Counted from the stretch's first letter, positions 1 to 7,639 are shown. The stretch is DNA of 64,000 bases from Streptomyces bungoensis (GCF_001514215.1 NZ_KQ948854.1:407434-471433); one strand, 5' to 3'. The notes: generated by a model not told the origin, from the sequence alone. A program made the numbers and translations.

Positions 1-698
1 CGGTCCTGCTCAGCGTCGTACTGGCAGGGATCATCGGCGCCGCGCTGATCGTGGTCGCCCGGGCCCTGCCGCAGCCGCGCAAGGTCGCGGGCCTCGAACT
101 CGGCGCGTTCGGCGTCGCGTTCGCGGTGTTCGCCGCGTGGAGCGCGCTCGGCAACGTCATCGACCCGGCCGGCGGCGCGAACAACTTCGGCAACTCCAAC
201 GACGGTCCCAGCGCCGGTACGGGCCTGATCATCGCCCTCATCGCCACGCTGCTGATGGCCGCCGCCGCCGTCGCCACCCCGCTCGTCCCCGCCCTCCAGG
301 CCGCCCTGATCCCGGCCCCGAAGCCGGCCGCGCCGCAGCCCTACGGCGCCCAGCCGGCCGGTGGTTACGGCTACCCGGGCGCCCAGCCGCAGCCGGGCCA
401 GCCGTACGGTGCCCAGCCGCAGCCCGGCCAGCCGTTCGGGCAGCAGCCGGGTGCGCCGGCCGCCGCGGGCCCGCAGCCGGGTGCGCCGGCCGCCGCCCAG
501 GACTTCTCGCCGTTCTGGTTCGCCGTGCCGGTGGCCCGTCCGCTGTTCTCGGAGGACGGCTCGCCCGCCCCGATCGCCGAACTGGCACCGGGCACCTGGT
601 ACCTGGCCGTCGAGCAGCGCGGTGCCGCGCTGGTGGCGCAGACGCAGGACGGCCGCCGTGGCGTGCTGCAGGACACCTCGGGCATCCAGCGCGGCTGA
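1..698 (+). CDS. Partial membrane protein with Pro/Gln/Gly-rich tail
   Basis: The reading frame is already open at base 3, so the true start lies left of the window; the GTG at 51 sits inside a membrane helix and is not the start. Visible are two hydrophobic segments (about bases 3-160 and 220-310), then a tail repeating PYGAQP and GYPGAQP-like units (about bases 330-500), then a short globular end (ARPLFSEDG to the stop at 698). Such layouts are common in actinobacterial DUF5336-like envelope proteins, but I do not recognise the family securely. A strong hairpin follows the stop. Function unknown. Confidence 0.75.
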   Translation, partial: VLLSVVLAGIIGAALIVVARALPQPRKVAGLELGAFGVAFAVFAAWSALGNVIDPAGGANNFGNSNDGPSAGTGLIIALIATLLMAAAAVATPLVPALQAALIPAPKPAAPQPYGAQPAGGYGYPGAQPQPGQPYGAQPQPGQPFGQQPGAPAAAGPQPGAPAAAQDFSPFWFAVPVARPLFSEDGSPAPIAELAPGTWYLAVEQRGAALVAQTQDGRRGVLQDTSGIQRG

Positions 699-717
699 GG
701 CACGCCTCCCGCCGCCC

Positions 718-750
718 ACGGCCCCTCGCCCCTTGCGGGCGGGGGGCCGT
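718..750. terminator. Bidirectional hairpin terminator
   Basis: Arms 718-731 and 737-750 pair over 14 bp with one G-T wobble around a 5-nt loop. It lies between two convergent genes ending at 698 and 772, so it can serve both. There is no T-run, as is usual in Streptomyces. Confidence 0.7.
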
Positions 751-771
751 CGCCGTACAACTGCGGTTCTG

Positions 772-1341
772 TCACTGGCCCTTGGTGAGCTGGGACGTCG
801 ACGGGACCTGGTTCTTGACCGGCGCGCCGGCCTGCTTCCCGGCGTCCTTCACCTTGTTGATGACGTCGTCGAAGGAACCGGCCGCGTTCTGGTCGCCCTT
901 GCGGAGCTTGGCCGGCAGGCCCTTCAGCGCCGCGATGCCGGCGGACAGGGGCGCCAGGGCCTTGGCCAGGGCCGGGTCGCCCTGGGCGTTCTTCTGGGCC
1001 GCCTTGAGCCGGTTGTAGGTGAAGACACCGGCGAGACCGGCCTTGACCAGGGCCGTTTTGCGGCCGTGGGCGCCCTTGTTGAACTTGCCGGCCTTCCAGG
1101 GCTTGACGATCCACTCGTAGGTGGCGCCGGCGGCGAGGCCCGCGTTCAGCACGAACCGGGTCTTGGCGAACTTCTGCTTCTGCGCGGAGGTGCTGGGGCT
1201 CGGGGTGGCCGCCTGGGCGGTGACGTCCGCGGACCGCGACTGCCGCGTACCGCTCTTCCCGCCTCCGCAGGCGGTGGTGCCGGCGATGAGGGCGCAGCAC
1301 AGGGTGAGCGCCACGCAGAGGCGACGTATCGGTACGGGCAC
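772..1341 (-). CDS. Putative secreted lipoprotein, function unknown
   Basis: This 189-residue protein starts with a basic MPVPIRR segment and a hydrophobic stretch ending in GTTACGGG, which resembles a lipobox with Cys25 as the lipidated residue. A Ser/Thr/Ala-rich spacer follows, then an Ala/Lys-rich helical domain (about residues 60-185) with no catalytic motif I recognise. It is probably anchored on the outer face of the membrane. The ATG at 1341 directly precedes the signal sequence, which supports this start. Neighbours give no functional clue. Confidence 0.75.
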   Translation of the reverse strand: MPVPIRRLCVALTLCCALIAGTTACGGGKSGTRQSRSADVTAQAATPSPSTSAQKQKFAKTRFVLNAGLAAGATYEWIVKPWKAGKFNKGAHGRKTALVKAGLAGVFTYNRLKAAQKNAQGDPALAKALAPLSAGIAALKGLPAKLRKGDQNAAGSFDDVINKVKDAGKQAGAPVKNQVPSTSQLTKGQ

Positions 1342-1481
1342 GAGGTCCTCCGGACGTGTCTCCCCGAGCGGGTGCTTCCTTCGGCAGGCTCACCTGCGCG
1401 GACGCAGTGGGCCACCCGGGCGGCTCCGTCCGGGTGAGCCCGCCCCGGTTTCACCGTGCGCGGAGCGGCAATCCGGAAGCC

Positions 1482-1772
1482 ATGTCTAGATATCGCAACG
1501 GTGCGAATCAGGCCGGGACGGTCATCGCGGTCGTCGCCGACATCATGGCTGTGATCCTCGGCCTGTGGATCCTGATGTACCTGCTGGACGCCAACCGGGG
1601 CAACTCCCTGGTGCAGTTCGTCCATGACGCCGCCTCCTGGCTGGCCTCCTGGTCCCACGACCTGTTCACCTTCGACGCGGCCTGGGCCCGGGTGGTCGCC
1701 GGCTACGGCCTCGCCGCCGTGGTCTACCTGTTCGTGGGCCACGCCATCGCGAACCGGATGCACCGGCACTGA
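1482..1772 (+). CDS. Small two-helix membrane protein
   Basis: From the ATG at 1482 the product is 96 residues, beginning MSRYRNGANQAG. It has two membrane segments (about residues 12-35 and 66-88) separated by an amphipathic part rich in Trp and Asp. The longer reading starting at 1356 adds 42 residues of low-complexity Arg/Gly sequence and is unlikely. GGAAG lies just upstream as a short ribosome site. The gene diverges from the lipoprotein gene at 1341. No family recognised; function unknown. Confidence 0.65.
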   Translation: MSRYRNGANQAGTVIAVVADIMAVILGLWILMYLLDANRGNSLVQFVHDAASWLASWSHDLFTFDAAWARVVAGYGLAAVVYLFVGHAIANRMHRH

Positions 1773-1788
1773 CCGCGCTGCCGTCCTC

Positions 1789-1816
1789 CCGCCGACCGGC
1801 ACCGGCCGGTCGGCGG
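1789..1816. terminator. Hairpin between convergent genes
   Basis: A perfect 12-bp stem (1789-1800 and 1805-1816) with a 4-nt loop sits between the stops at 1772 and 1824. It probably terminates both transcripts. Confidence 0.7.
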
Positions 1817-1823
1817 CGGTCGG

Positions 1824-2894
1824 TCAGCCGCAGCAGTCGGGGTCCAGGCCGGACGGCAGGTACTCCCCTCCGAACACCGCGCACGTGGCTTCGTGGCCGC
1901 CCAGGGCGGCGACGGCCAGCAGGAGGGAGCCAGCCGTCCAGGTGGTCAGTTCGCGGGGCCAGACGGCGTCGTCGTCGTAGACGTAGCCCGTCCAGTACAG
2001 GCCGCTCTCCGGATCGCGCAGGTGCTGGATCGACTGGAGGATCTCCAGTGAGCGGTCGGACTCGCCCAACGCCCACAGCGCCAGGGCGAGTTCGCACGAC
2101 TCGCCGCCGGTCACCCACGGGTTGGGCACGACGCAGCGCACGCCGAGACCGGGGACGACGAAGCGGTCCCAGTCCGTCTCGATGCGCGCCTTGGCCTCCG
2201 CCCCCGTCAGGGCGCCGCCGAGGACCGGGTAGTACCAGTCCATCGAGTAGCGGTCCTTGTCGAGGAACCGCTCGGGGTGCAGCCGGATCGCGTGCCGTAG
2301 CGCCCCCACCGCCAACTCCCAGTCCGGCTGCGGTTCTTCGCGCTGCTCGGCGATGGCGAGCGCGCAGCGCAGCGCGTGGTGGACGGAGGAGGAGCCGGTG
2401 AGCAGCGCGTCCTCGGCGGGCGTGCCGTCGTCGTCGCGCCGCCAGCCGATCTGCCCGCCGGGCTGCTGCAGCCGCAGCACCCACTCGACGGCCGCGTGGA
2501 CGGTCGGCCACATGCGGTCCAGGAACGTGTCGTCGCCGGTGGACAGGTAGTGGTGCCACACGCCGACCGCTATGTAGGCGACGAAGTTGGACTCGCGGGC
2601 ACGGTCGGTGACGTCGTCGTGGGCGCCGTCGGCGTAGGCGGCGTACCAGGAGCCGTCCTCGTTCTGGTGCCGCGCGAGCCAGTCGTACGCCCGCTCGGCG
2701 GCCTCGTGCTCGCCGGCCGCGTCCAGCGCCATCGCGGCCTCGGTGTGGTCCCACGGGTCGAGGTGGTGCCCGCGGAACCAGGGGATCGCGCCGTCCTCCC
2801 GCTGCACGGCGAGGATGCCGCGCACGGTCGCGGCGGCCTGCCCGGCGGTGAGCACCCCGGGCAGGACGAGGTGTTCTGTCCGGGGAGTGGTCAC
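1824..2894 (-). CDS. Alpha-toroid (prenyltransferase/6-hairpin-like) protein
   Basis: The 356-residue protein is built of repeating helical hairpins with Gly/Trp-rich turns such as REDGAIPWFRG, NEDGSWYAAY and PESGLYWTGY. This is the pattern of alpha/alpha toroids found in terpenoid-cyclase-like proteins and six-hairpin glycosidases. The repeated turn pattern is visible; no DXDD cyclase motif or clear glycosidase acid pair was identified. Its GTG start at 2894 overlaps the methyltransferase stop by 4 nt (GTGA), so the two are translationally coupled. The conserved trio with a methyltransferase and a GT4 enzyme suggests action on a glycosylated envelope molecule or lipid; that is inference. Confidence 0.8.
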   Translation of the reverse strand: MTTPRTEHLVLPGVLTAGQAAATVRGILAVQREDGAIPWFRGHHLDPWDHTEAAMALDAAGEHEAAERAYDWLARHQNEDGSWYAAYADGAHDDVTDRARESNFVAYIAVGVWHHYLSTGDDTFLDRMWPTVHAAVEWVLRLQQPGGQIGWRRDDDGTPAEDALLTGSSSVHHALRCALAIAEQREEPQPDWELAVGALRHAIRLHPERFLDKDRYSMDWYYPVLGGALTGAEAKARIETDWDRFVVPGLGVRCVVPNPWVTGGESCELALALWALGESDRSLEILQSIQHLRDPESGLYWTGYVYDDDAVWPRELTTWTAGSLLLAVAALGGHEATCAVFGGEYLPSGLDPDCCG

Positions 2895-3625
2895 CGGGCG
2901 TCCACCCGCGGCAGGTGCGGCTTGGTGGCGTAGACGACGAAGCTCTTGCCGAGGACCGGGTTCAGCGCCCGCTCGGCGATCCGGGTGGCGAGCGGCTTCT
3001 TCATGATGTCCCAGACCAGCAGCTTGTGGTACGCCCGCACCGGCAGCGCCTTGTCGTTGTCGACGCCGAACGCGCACTTCAGCCACCAGTACGGCGAGTG
3101 CAGCGCGTGCGCGTGGTGGCTGCCGTACGGCCGCAGGCCGGCCTCGCGGACCTTCGCCACCAGCTCGTCGGCCTTGTAGATGCGGATGTGGCCGCCCTCG
3201 ACCTCGTGGTAGGCGTCGGACAGCGCCCAGCAGACCTTCTCGGGGCCGTAGCGGGGCACGGTGACGGCGATGCGGCCGCCGGGCCGGAGCACGCGCACCA
3301 TCTCGGCGAGCACGCCCTTGTCGTCGGGGATGTGCTCCATCACCTCGGAGATGATGACGACGTCGAAGGACTCGTCGGGGAACGGCAGGGCGAGGGCGTC
3401 GCCCTCCATGGCGGTGGCGGTCGCGCCCTCCGGCGCCTCGCCCGCCTCCTTCATCGCCGCGAACCACTTGGCGACCTCGCGGATCTCCTCGCCGTTCTGG
3501 TCGAGGGCCACGACCTGCGCGCCGCGCCGGTAGCACTCGAAGGCATGCCGGCCGGCCCCGCAGCCGAGGTCCAGGACACGGTCGCCGGGGGCGAGCGGGA
3601 ACCGGGAGAAGTCGACGGTCAGCAC
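2891..3625 (-). CDS. Class I SAM-dependent methyltransferase
   Basis: The 244-residue product has the SAM-binding motif VLDLGCGAGRHAFE at about residues 17-30, an acidic post-I residue in VVALDQNG, and an EVMEHIPDDK region as in Methyltransf_11 enzymes. It presumably transfers a methyl group to a small molecule or lipid intermediate in the cytoplasm. The GTG at 3625 is chosen because it directly precedes the fold; it overlaps the glycosyltransferase stop by 7 nt. Longer readings add Pro/Arg-rich residues that belong to the upstream gene in another frame. Substrate unknown. Confidence 0.88.
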   Translation of the reverse strand: MLTVDFSRFPLAPGDRVLDLGCGAGRHAFECYRRGAQVVALDQNGEEIREVAKWFAAMKEAGEAPEGATATAMEGDALALPFPDESFDVVIISEVMEHIPDDKGVLAEMVRVLRPGGRIAVTVPRYGPEKVCWALSDAYHEVEGGHIRIYKADELVAKVREAGLRPYGSHHAHALHSPYWWLKCAFGVDNDKALPVRAYHKLLVWDIMKKPLATRIAERALNPVLGKSFVVYATKPHLPRVDAR

Positions 3626-5082
3626 GTGGCCCTGCTTTCGCGGTCGGAGGTTGCGCGGTCGGGGATCTCGGGGTCGGAGGGGAAGGCTCCCGCGCGTACG
3701 GCCGTGGGGGCGGCGGCCGTACGGCCCGGTGCGCCCGCGCGGCCCTCGTGGCGGGCGACGGCCTCCCGGTAGCGGGCCACCGTGCCCTCGGCGGCGCGGG
3801 CCCACGTGAAGTGCCGCAGCACCCGCTCGCGGCCCGCCCGGCCGAGCCGGACCCGCAGTTCGCGGTCGCCGAGCAGCCGGTTCAGCCCGGCGGCCAGCGC
3901 GCCCGGGTCACCCGGCGGCACGGCCAGGCAGGTCTCGCCGTCGCGGCCGGCGACCTCCGGGATCGCGCCGCCGGTCGTGGCGAGCAGCGGGGTGCCGGTG
4001 GCCATGGCCTCGGCGGCGGGCAGCGAGAAGCCCTCGTAGAGGGAGGGCACGCACGCGACCTGGGCCGAGCGGATCAGGTCGACGAGTTCGGCGTCGGAGA
4101 TGCCCTTGACGAACTCGACGGCGTCCTCGAGGCCGTAGCGCTCGACGGCCTGGGCGACCGGGCCCTCAGTGGGGCGCTTGCCGACGACGACGAGGTGGGC
4201 GGCCGGGTGCTCGGTGCGCACCTTGGCGAGCGCCTCGACCAGGAAGACCAGGCCCTTGAGGGGCACGTCGGCGCTGGAGGTGGTGACGATCCGGCCGGGC
4301 ACCTCGGGCACGGCGGGGTCGGGCGCGAACAGGCCGGTGTCGGCGCCGATGTGGACGACGTGGACGCGGTCCGGGCGCACGCCGAGGTGGTCGGTGATCT
4401 CCTGCCGGGAGGTGCCGGAGACGGTGAGCACCGACGGCAGTCGGCGCGCGACCCGCTTCTGCATGCGGGTGAAGGCGTACCAGCGCCGCACGGACAGCCG
4501 GCGCTGCCAGCCCTCGGCGGCGTCCAGTTCGAGCTGCCGGTCGACGGTGATGGGGTGGTGGATGGTGGTGACCAGGGGCGCCCCGACGTCGCCCAGCAGC
4601 CCGTAGCCGAGGGTCTGGTTGTCGTGCACGACGTCGAACTCACCGCGCCGGGCGCGCAGATGGCGGCGGGCGCGCAGGGAGAAGGTCAGCGGCTCGGGGA
4701 AGCCGCCGGTCCACATGGTGGCGACCTCGAGGGCGTCGATCCAGTCCCGGTATTCGTCCCGCTTCGGGGTGCGGAAAGGGTCGGGCTGGCGGTAGAGGTC
4801 GAGGCTGGGCAGCTCGGTCAGGCGCAGCCCGGGGTGGCCCTCGTCGAGGACGGGGTACGGCTGGGAGCCGATGACCTCGACGCGGTGGCCGAGGCGGCTC
4901 AGCTCGCGGGAGAGGTGCCGTACGTAGACGCCCTGGCCCCCGCAGAACGGGTTCCCTTTATAGGTGAGAAGCGCGATGTGGAGCGGTCGCTCTCCCCCAC
5001 TCTCGGCTACGCTCGAGCGGGAGGGACCCCCACCGGCGGCGAGGTCCGGGTGGGACGCCGCCTGACTGGCCTCAGCGGTCAC
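3619..5082 (-). CDS. GT4-family glycosyltransferase
   Basis: This 487-residue protein has the GT-B fold signature: an N-terminal Gly-rich loop (GNPFCGGQGVYVRHLSREL), a central domain with HHPITVD and VSGTSRQEI, and the nucleotide-sugar motif PSLYEGFSLPAAEAMATGTP at about residues 345-364, which includes the E-x7-E pair of retaining GT4 enzymes. It is cytoplasmic and uses an NDP-sugar; the acceptor is unknown. The GTG at 5082 has a strong AGAAGGGGG ribosome site 7-8 nt upstream, better than the ATG at 5118. It leads the three-gene operon and faces kstR across a region carrying a KstR-type operator. Confidence 0.9.
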   Translation of the reverse strand: MTAEASQAASHPDLAAGGGPSRSSVAESGGERPLHIALLTYKGNPFCGGQGVYVRHLSRELSRLGHRVEVIGSQPYPVLDEGHPGLRLTELPSLDLYRQPDPFRTPKRDEYRDWIDALEVATMWTGGFPEPLTFSLRARRHLRARRGEFDVVHDNQTLGYGLLGDVGAPLVTTIHHPITVDRQLELDAAEGWQRRLSVRRWYAFTRMQKRVARRLPSVLTVSGTSRQEITDHLGVRPDRVHVVHIGADTGLFAPDPAVPEVPGRIVTTSSADVPLKGLVFLVEALAKVRTEHPAAHLVVVGKRPTEGPVAQAVERYGLEDAVEFVKGISDAELVDLIRSAQVACVPSLYEGFSLPAAEAMATGTPLLATTGGAIPEVAGRDGETCLAVPPGDPGALAAGLNRLLGDRELRVRLGRAGRERVLRHFTWARAAEGTVARYREAVARHEGRAGAPGRTAAAPTAVRAGAFPSDPEIPDRATSDRESRATC

Positions 5083-5136
5083 TCTGGGCCCCCTTCTCCC
5101 TGCACTGTCCCGCGACACTATGACGGGACGCTAATC

Positions 5137-5150
5137 TAGAACAAGTTTCA
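5137..5150. promoter_or_regulatory. KstR-type operator
   Basis: The sequence TAGAACAAGTTTCA fits TnnAACnnGTTnnA, the core of the mycobacterial KstR operator. It lies between the divergent glycosyltransferase (start 5082) and the KstR-like gene (start 5303), where a repressor could control both directions. Confidence 0.7.
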
Positions 5151-5152
5151 GA

Positions 5153-5166
5153 CTTGATCGTTCAAG
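5153..5166. promoter_or_regulatory. Second small dyad next to the KstR-type site
   Basis: CTTGA and TCAAG form a perfect inverted repeat around TCGT, 2 nt after the KstR-like motif. It could be a second protein site or part of one promoter-operator. The binding protein is unknown. Confidence 0.35.
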
Positions 5167-5302
5167 AGGCTCTGAATCTACCGGCAGGTAGGTCCGCAGG
5201 GAGCGATGGATCAGGTGATTCACGCCACGACTCGGGCCCCTGCCCCGGCCGGGCGATCACGTGCCTCAATGATGTCCTCACCGACTGTCACGGACGGGAC
5301 CC

Positions 5303-5953
5303 ATGCCTGCGGAAGCCAGTATTTCTCGGCCTGTCTCGCCGCCGCTCACGCAGCGGCAGGAGGCCCGCCGCCGCCGGATCCTGCAGGCGAGCGCGCAGCT
5401 GGCCGGCCGGGGCGGCTTCGACGCCGTGCAGATGCGCGAGGTCGCCGAGTCCTCACAGGTCGCCCTCGGCACCCTGTACCGCTACTTCCCGTCCAAGGTC
5501 CACCTTCTGGTGGCCACCATGCAGGACCAGCTGGAGCACCTGCACGGCACCCTGCGCAGGAAGCCCCCGACGGGTGACACGGCCGCCGAACGGGTGGCGG
5601 AGACCCTGATGCGCGCCTTCCGCGCCCTGCAGCGCGAGCCGCACCTGGCCGAGGCGATGGTCCGCGCCCTCACCTTCGCCGACCGCAGCGTCTCCCCCGA
5701 GGTCGACCAGGTCTCCCGGCAGACCACCGCGATCATCCTGGACGCGATGGGTTTGGAGCACCCGACCCCCGACCAGCTCTCCGCCGTCCGCGTCATCGAG
5801 CACACCTGGCACTCGGCCCTGATCACCTGGCTGTCCGGCCGCGCCTCCATCGCCCAGGTCAAGATCGACATCGAGACGGTGTGCCGGCTGATCGACCTGA
5901 CGGATCCGGAGGGGGCGCGGGGAGGCGGTGACGAGGCGCGGGCGCCGGGGTGA
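5303..5953 (+). CDS. kstR: KstR-like TetR family repressor
   Basis: The 216-residue product has an N-terminal TetR helix-turn-helix (about residues 20-65: RRRRILQASAQLAGRGGFDAV then LGTLYRYFPSK) and an all-helical ligand domain with the AEAMVRALTFADRSV segment typical of KstR. In mycobacteria and rhodococci KstR represses sterol catabolism genes and is released by a CoA thioester of an early intermediate. The operator-like site at 5137 supports the assignment and suggests autoregulation. No sterol catabolic genes are in the window, so the local target is probably the divergent glycosyltransferase trio. A TPP riboswitch on the opposite strand points into this gene. Confidence 0.8.
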   Translation: MPAEASISRPVSPPLTQRQEARRRRILQASAQLAGRGGFDAVQMREVAESSQVALGTLYRYFPSKVHLLVATMQDQLEHLHGTLRRKPPTGDTAAERVAETLMRAFRALQREPHLAEAMVRALTFADRSVSPEVDQVSRQTTAIILDAMGLEHPTPDQLSAVRVIEHTWHSALITWLSGRASIAQVKIDIETVCRLIDLTDPEGARGGGDEARAPG

Positions 5954-5968
5954 CGGCTCTTCGCCGTC
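5952..5968. terminator. Short hairpin at the kstR stop
   Basis: GACGGC (5952-5957) and GCCGTC (5963-5968) pair around TCTTC, overlapping the kstR stop codon. It is a weak terminator for kstR and, read on the minus strand, lies 22 nt beyond the TPP aptamer, where a riboswitch terminator could be. Confidence 0.45.
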
Positions 5969-5989
5969 CCGACTCCGGGCACGAAAGGA

Positions 5990-6166
5990 CCTACGAGACG
6001 GGTTCCCTTCGCCGGCATGGTCCGGATCAGGTAATGGGGGTCGCCTTCCGGCCCGACTGCTGCCTTCCGGCCTCTCAGCCCTACCGTCGACGTCGGCCTC
6101 GGCGGATGCCTCAGCGTCTCGCCCAAGTCGGCTACTCCGGTCGGACTCCCTCACTCGCCTCGTAGG
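5990..6166 (-). ncRNA. TPP riboswitch (THI element), minus strand
   Basis: Read on the minus strand the region has the conserved TPP blocks in order: GGGAGTCCG, then GGGCTGAGAGG (TCTCAG on the plus strand at 6073-6078), then ACCTGATCCGG (complement of 6022-6032), then the block complementary to 6003-6015 ending in AAGGGAA. An extended P1 is formed by CCTACGAG (complement of 6159-6166) with CTCGTAGG (complement of 5990-5997). The insertion between P2 and CTGAGA is unusually long. Such elements normally switch off thiamine genes when TPP is high. Here the next bases on this strand are antisense to kstR and no thiamine gene follows. Confidence 0.82.
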
Positions 6167-6201
6167 CTGCTTTCAGCATAGCGCGCCGGGCGGGGACGGA
6201 A

Positions 6202-6215
6202 CCCTACAAATAGGG
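6202..6215. promoter_or_regulatory. CCCTACAAATAGGG inverted repeat
   Basis: A perfect 5-bp inverted repeat with a 4-nt AT-rich centre sits between the TPP riboswitch (minus) and the SnoaL-like gene (plus). It is one of the few AT-rich spots here and may be an operator or part of a promoter. No regulator can be assigned. Confidence 0.3.
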
Positions 6216-6306
6216 ACATTTTCTCTCGCGTCGGCGGCGTGGCCGATCACGTACGTGGTGGGGGAAAGCGGTCGCCGCCGGGTGGGCGGAGCTGCTGGAA
6301 TGGCTC

Positions 6307-6756
6307 ATGGATGCCATGCAGCGGCTGATCGCCGAGCGCGCCTGCGAGCGCGTGGTTCTGGAGTTCGTCCACCGGCTCGACCTCGGTGAACCCGCGTCGG
6401 TGGCGGAGCTGTTCACCGAGGACGGCAGTTGGCAGTGGCCGCCGCCCGGTGCCGGGCGGCGGGCCCGGGGGCGGCCGGCACTGCGGGCGTACTTCGGGGC
6501 CCGGCCGGACGACCGGCTCTCCCGCCGGATCATGTCGAACGTCGTCGTCACACCGGCCTCGCCGGACACGGCGACCGCCACCTCGTACTTCACGACCTAC
6601 CGCGTCGACGGCTGGTCCGGCGGCATGGTCCCGCCGGGCCCACCGGTCCAGGTCGGCACCTACACGGACGCCTTCCGCCGGGTCGACGGCGCGTGGCTGA
6701 TCGCCTCCCGCACCCTGCACCTGGCGTTCGGCGGGCCCACACCGAAGGCCGGCTGA
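6307..6756 (+). CDS. SnoaL-like (NTF2-fold) protein
   Basis: The 149-residue product matches the SnoaL_4/NTF2-like pattern: an N-terminal helix pair (RACERVVLEFVHRLDLGEPASVAELFTEDG), a Trp-rich beta segment (SWQWPP), and a closing DAFRRVDGAWLIASR strand pair. The fold is used by small hydrolases, cyclases and ligand-binding proteins, so the reaction cannot be named. ATG at 6307 is used; the ATG at 6316 is the alternative. It is followed by the convergent regulator gene at 6783 and has no operon partner. Confidence 0.8.
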   Translation: MDAMQRLIAERACERVVLEFVHRLDLGEPASVAELFTEDGSWQWPPPGAGRRARGRPALRAYFGARPDDRLSRRIMSNVVVTPASPDTATATSYFTTYRVDGWSGGMVPPGPPVQVGTYTDAFRRVDGAWLIASRTLHLAFGGPTPKAG

Positions 6757-6782
6757 TCCCCGCCCACCAGGCCGCGGACCGC

Positions 6783-7391
6783 TCAGGCGCCCGCCCGCTC
6801 CGCCCCCGCCGGACTCCCCGCCCGCTCCGACGCGATGATCATCTCCGCCAGGTCCGCCAGCGTCGCCAGCTGGCGGGCGTTCATCTGGGGGGCGCGGGCC
6901 GCCAGGCGGTTCAGGCCGCTCTGGCGCAGGCGCAGCAGCGGGTCCGCCTCCGCCTCCAGGCTCTGCAGCACCGGCTGCAGCGCCACGTGCAGCGCTTCCT
7001 GTTCGTCCGCGGTGAAGAAGCCCGCCGGCAGGCCGAAGAACCGGCGCAGCCGGTCGGTGTGCTCCAGGCTCGGCATGCCGCTCTTGCGCCACTCGCTCAG
7101 CCACTGCCGGCTGGTCCCGGCGATCCTGGCCAGTTCGTCCAGCGAGTACCGCTTGCCGTCCGGACGCCGGCGCGTCTCGCGGATGAAGTCCAGTCGCTGC
7201 CGCACCCGTTGGGCGAGGCAGGCGTCGGGTGCCCGGCCGCCGGAGAGCAGTTCCACGACGACGCCGACGGGGATGCCGGTGCGGTGGGAGAGTCCGGCCA
7301 CGTCCAGGACCTCCGGTAGCCGGCCCGGCCGGCCGGTCAGCTCCCCGAGCCGGTCCAGCACGTCGGCCAGCGGTCCGTAGGCGTCACTCAC
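6783..7391 (-). CDS. EspR-like HTH regulator
   Basis: The 202-residue protein has two predicted helix-turn-helix units: about residues 30-50 (VAGLSHRTGIPVGVVVELLS) and 82-105 (YSLDELARIAGTSRQWLSEW). It then has RRFFGLPAGFFTADE, resembling the segment after the HTH in mycobacterial EspR-type nucleoid regulators and other XRE proteins, and a C-terminal helical domain (about 140-190), probably for dimerisation. GTG at 7391 is preferred because the longer reading is low-complexity Arg/Pro sequence. It is divergent from the ATP-grasp-like gene across 248 bp and may control it. Confidence 0.8.
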   Translation of the reverse strand: MSDAYGPLADVLDRLGELTGRPGRLPEVLDVAGLSHRTGIPVGVVVELLSGGRAPDACLAQRVRQRLDFIRETRRRPDGKRYSLDELARIAGTSRQWLSEWRKSGMPSLEHTDRLRRFFGLPAGFFTADEQEALHVALQPVLQSLEAEADPLLRLRQSGLNRLAARAPQMNARQLATLADLAEMIIASERAGSPAGAERAGA

Positions 7392-7505
7392 CGAGGCCCC
7401 CCGGGGCGTGTCGTCCGTTCCTTGGCTGAGAGCTGCCGAGGCTACCCGGTCCCCCTGACGCCGACCAGACGTGACAACGCACCTTGCCCAAACTGGCAGC
7501 AATCG

Positions 7506-7535
7506 TTGACAGTTGAGGGTGCGGTGGGTGAGGAT
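7506..7535 (+). promoter_or_regulatory. Probable promoter of the ATP-grasp-like gene
   Basis: TTGACA (7506-7511) and GAGGAT (7530-7535) are separated by 18 nt, a good vegetative promoter match. It would give a leader of about 95 nt before the ATG at 7640, containing the hairpin at 7563. Confidence 0.5.
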
Positions 7536-7562
7536 CGGGACACAGAGAGCAAGATCGACCCG

Positions 7563-7598
7563 CCCCGGGTGCTGCCTATGGGGGAGCAGCATCCGGGG
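7563..7598 (+). promoter_or_regulatory. Leader hairpin upstream of the ATP-grasp-like gene
   Basis: A 13-bp stem (7563-7575 with 7586-7598, one wobble) with a 10-nt purine-rich loop lies in the predicted 5' leader, 41 nt before the start codon. It could act as an attenuator or stabilise the leader. It matches no riboswitch I know. Confidence 0.45.
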
Positions 7599-7639
7599 CG
7601 TTCCGCTGTCCGCCTTCTCCCCACGAAGGTGAGGCTCCG

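Noticed and set aside
137..1437. Several long plus- and minus-strand frames overlapping the first two genes
   Set aside because: All are Arg/Pro/Gly-rich shadows of the membrane protein and the lipoprotein in other frames.
5453..6154. Minus-strand open frame overlapping the TPP riboswitch as the missing regulated gene
   Set aside because: It begins inside the aptamer and then runs antisense to kstR; the translation has no recognisable domain and no ribosome site follows the aptamer.
5990..6166. Signal recognition particle RNA
   Set aside because: The stretch GGCCGGAAGGCAGCAG recalls the SRP loop, but the rest (CTGAGA, ACCTGATCCGG, closing P1) matches the TPP aptamer instead.
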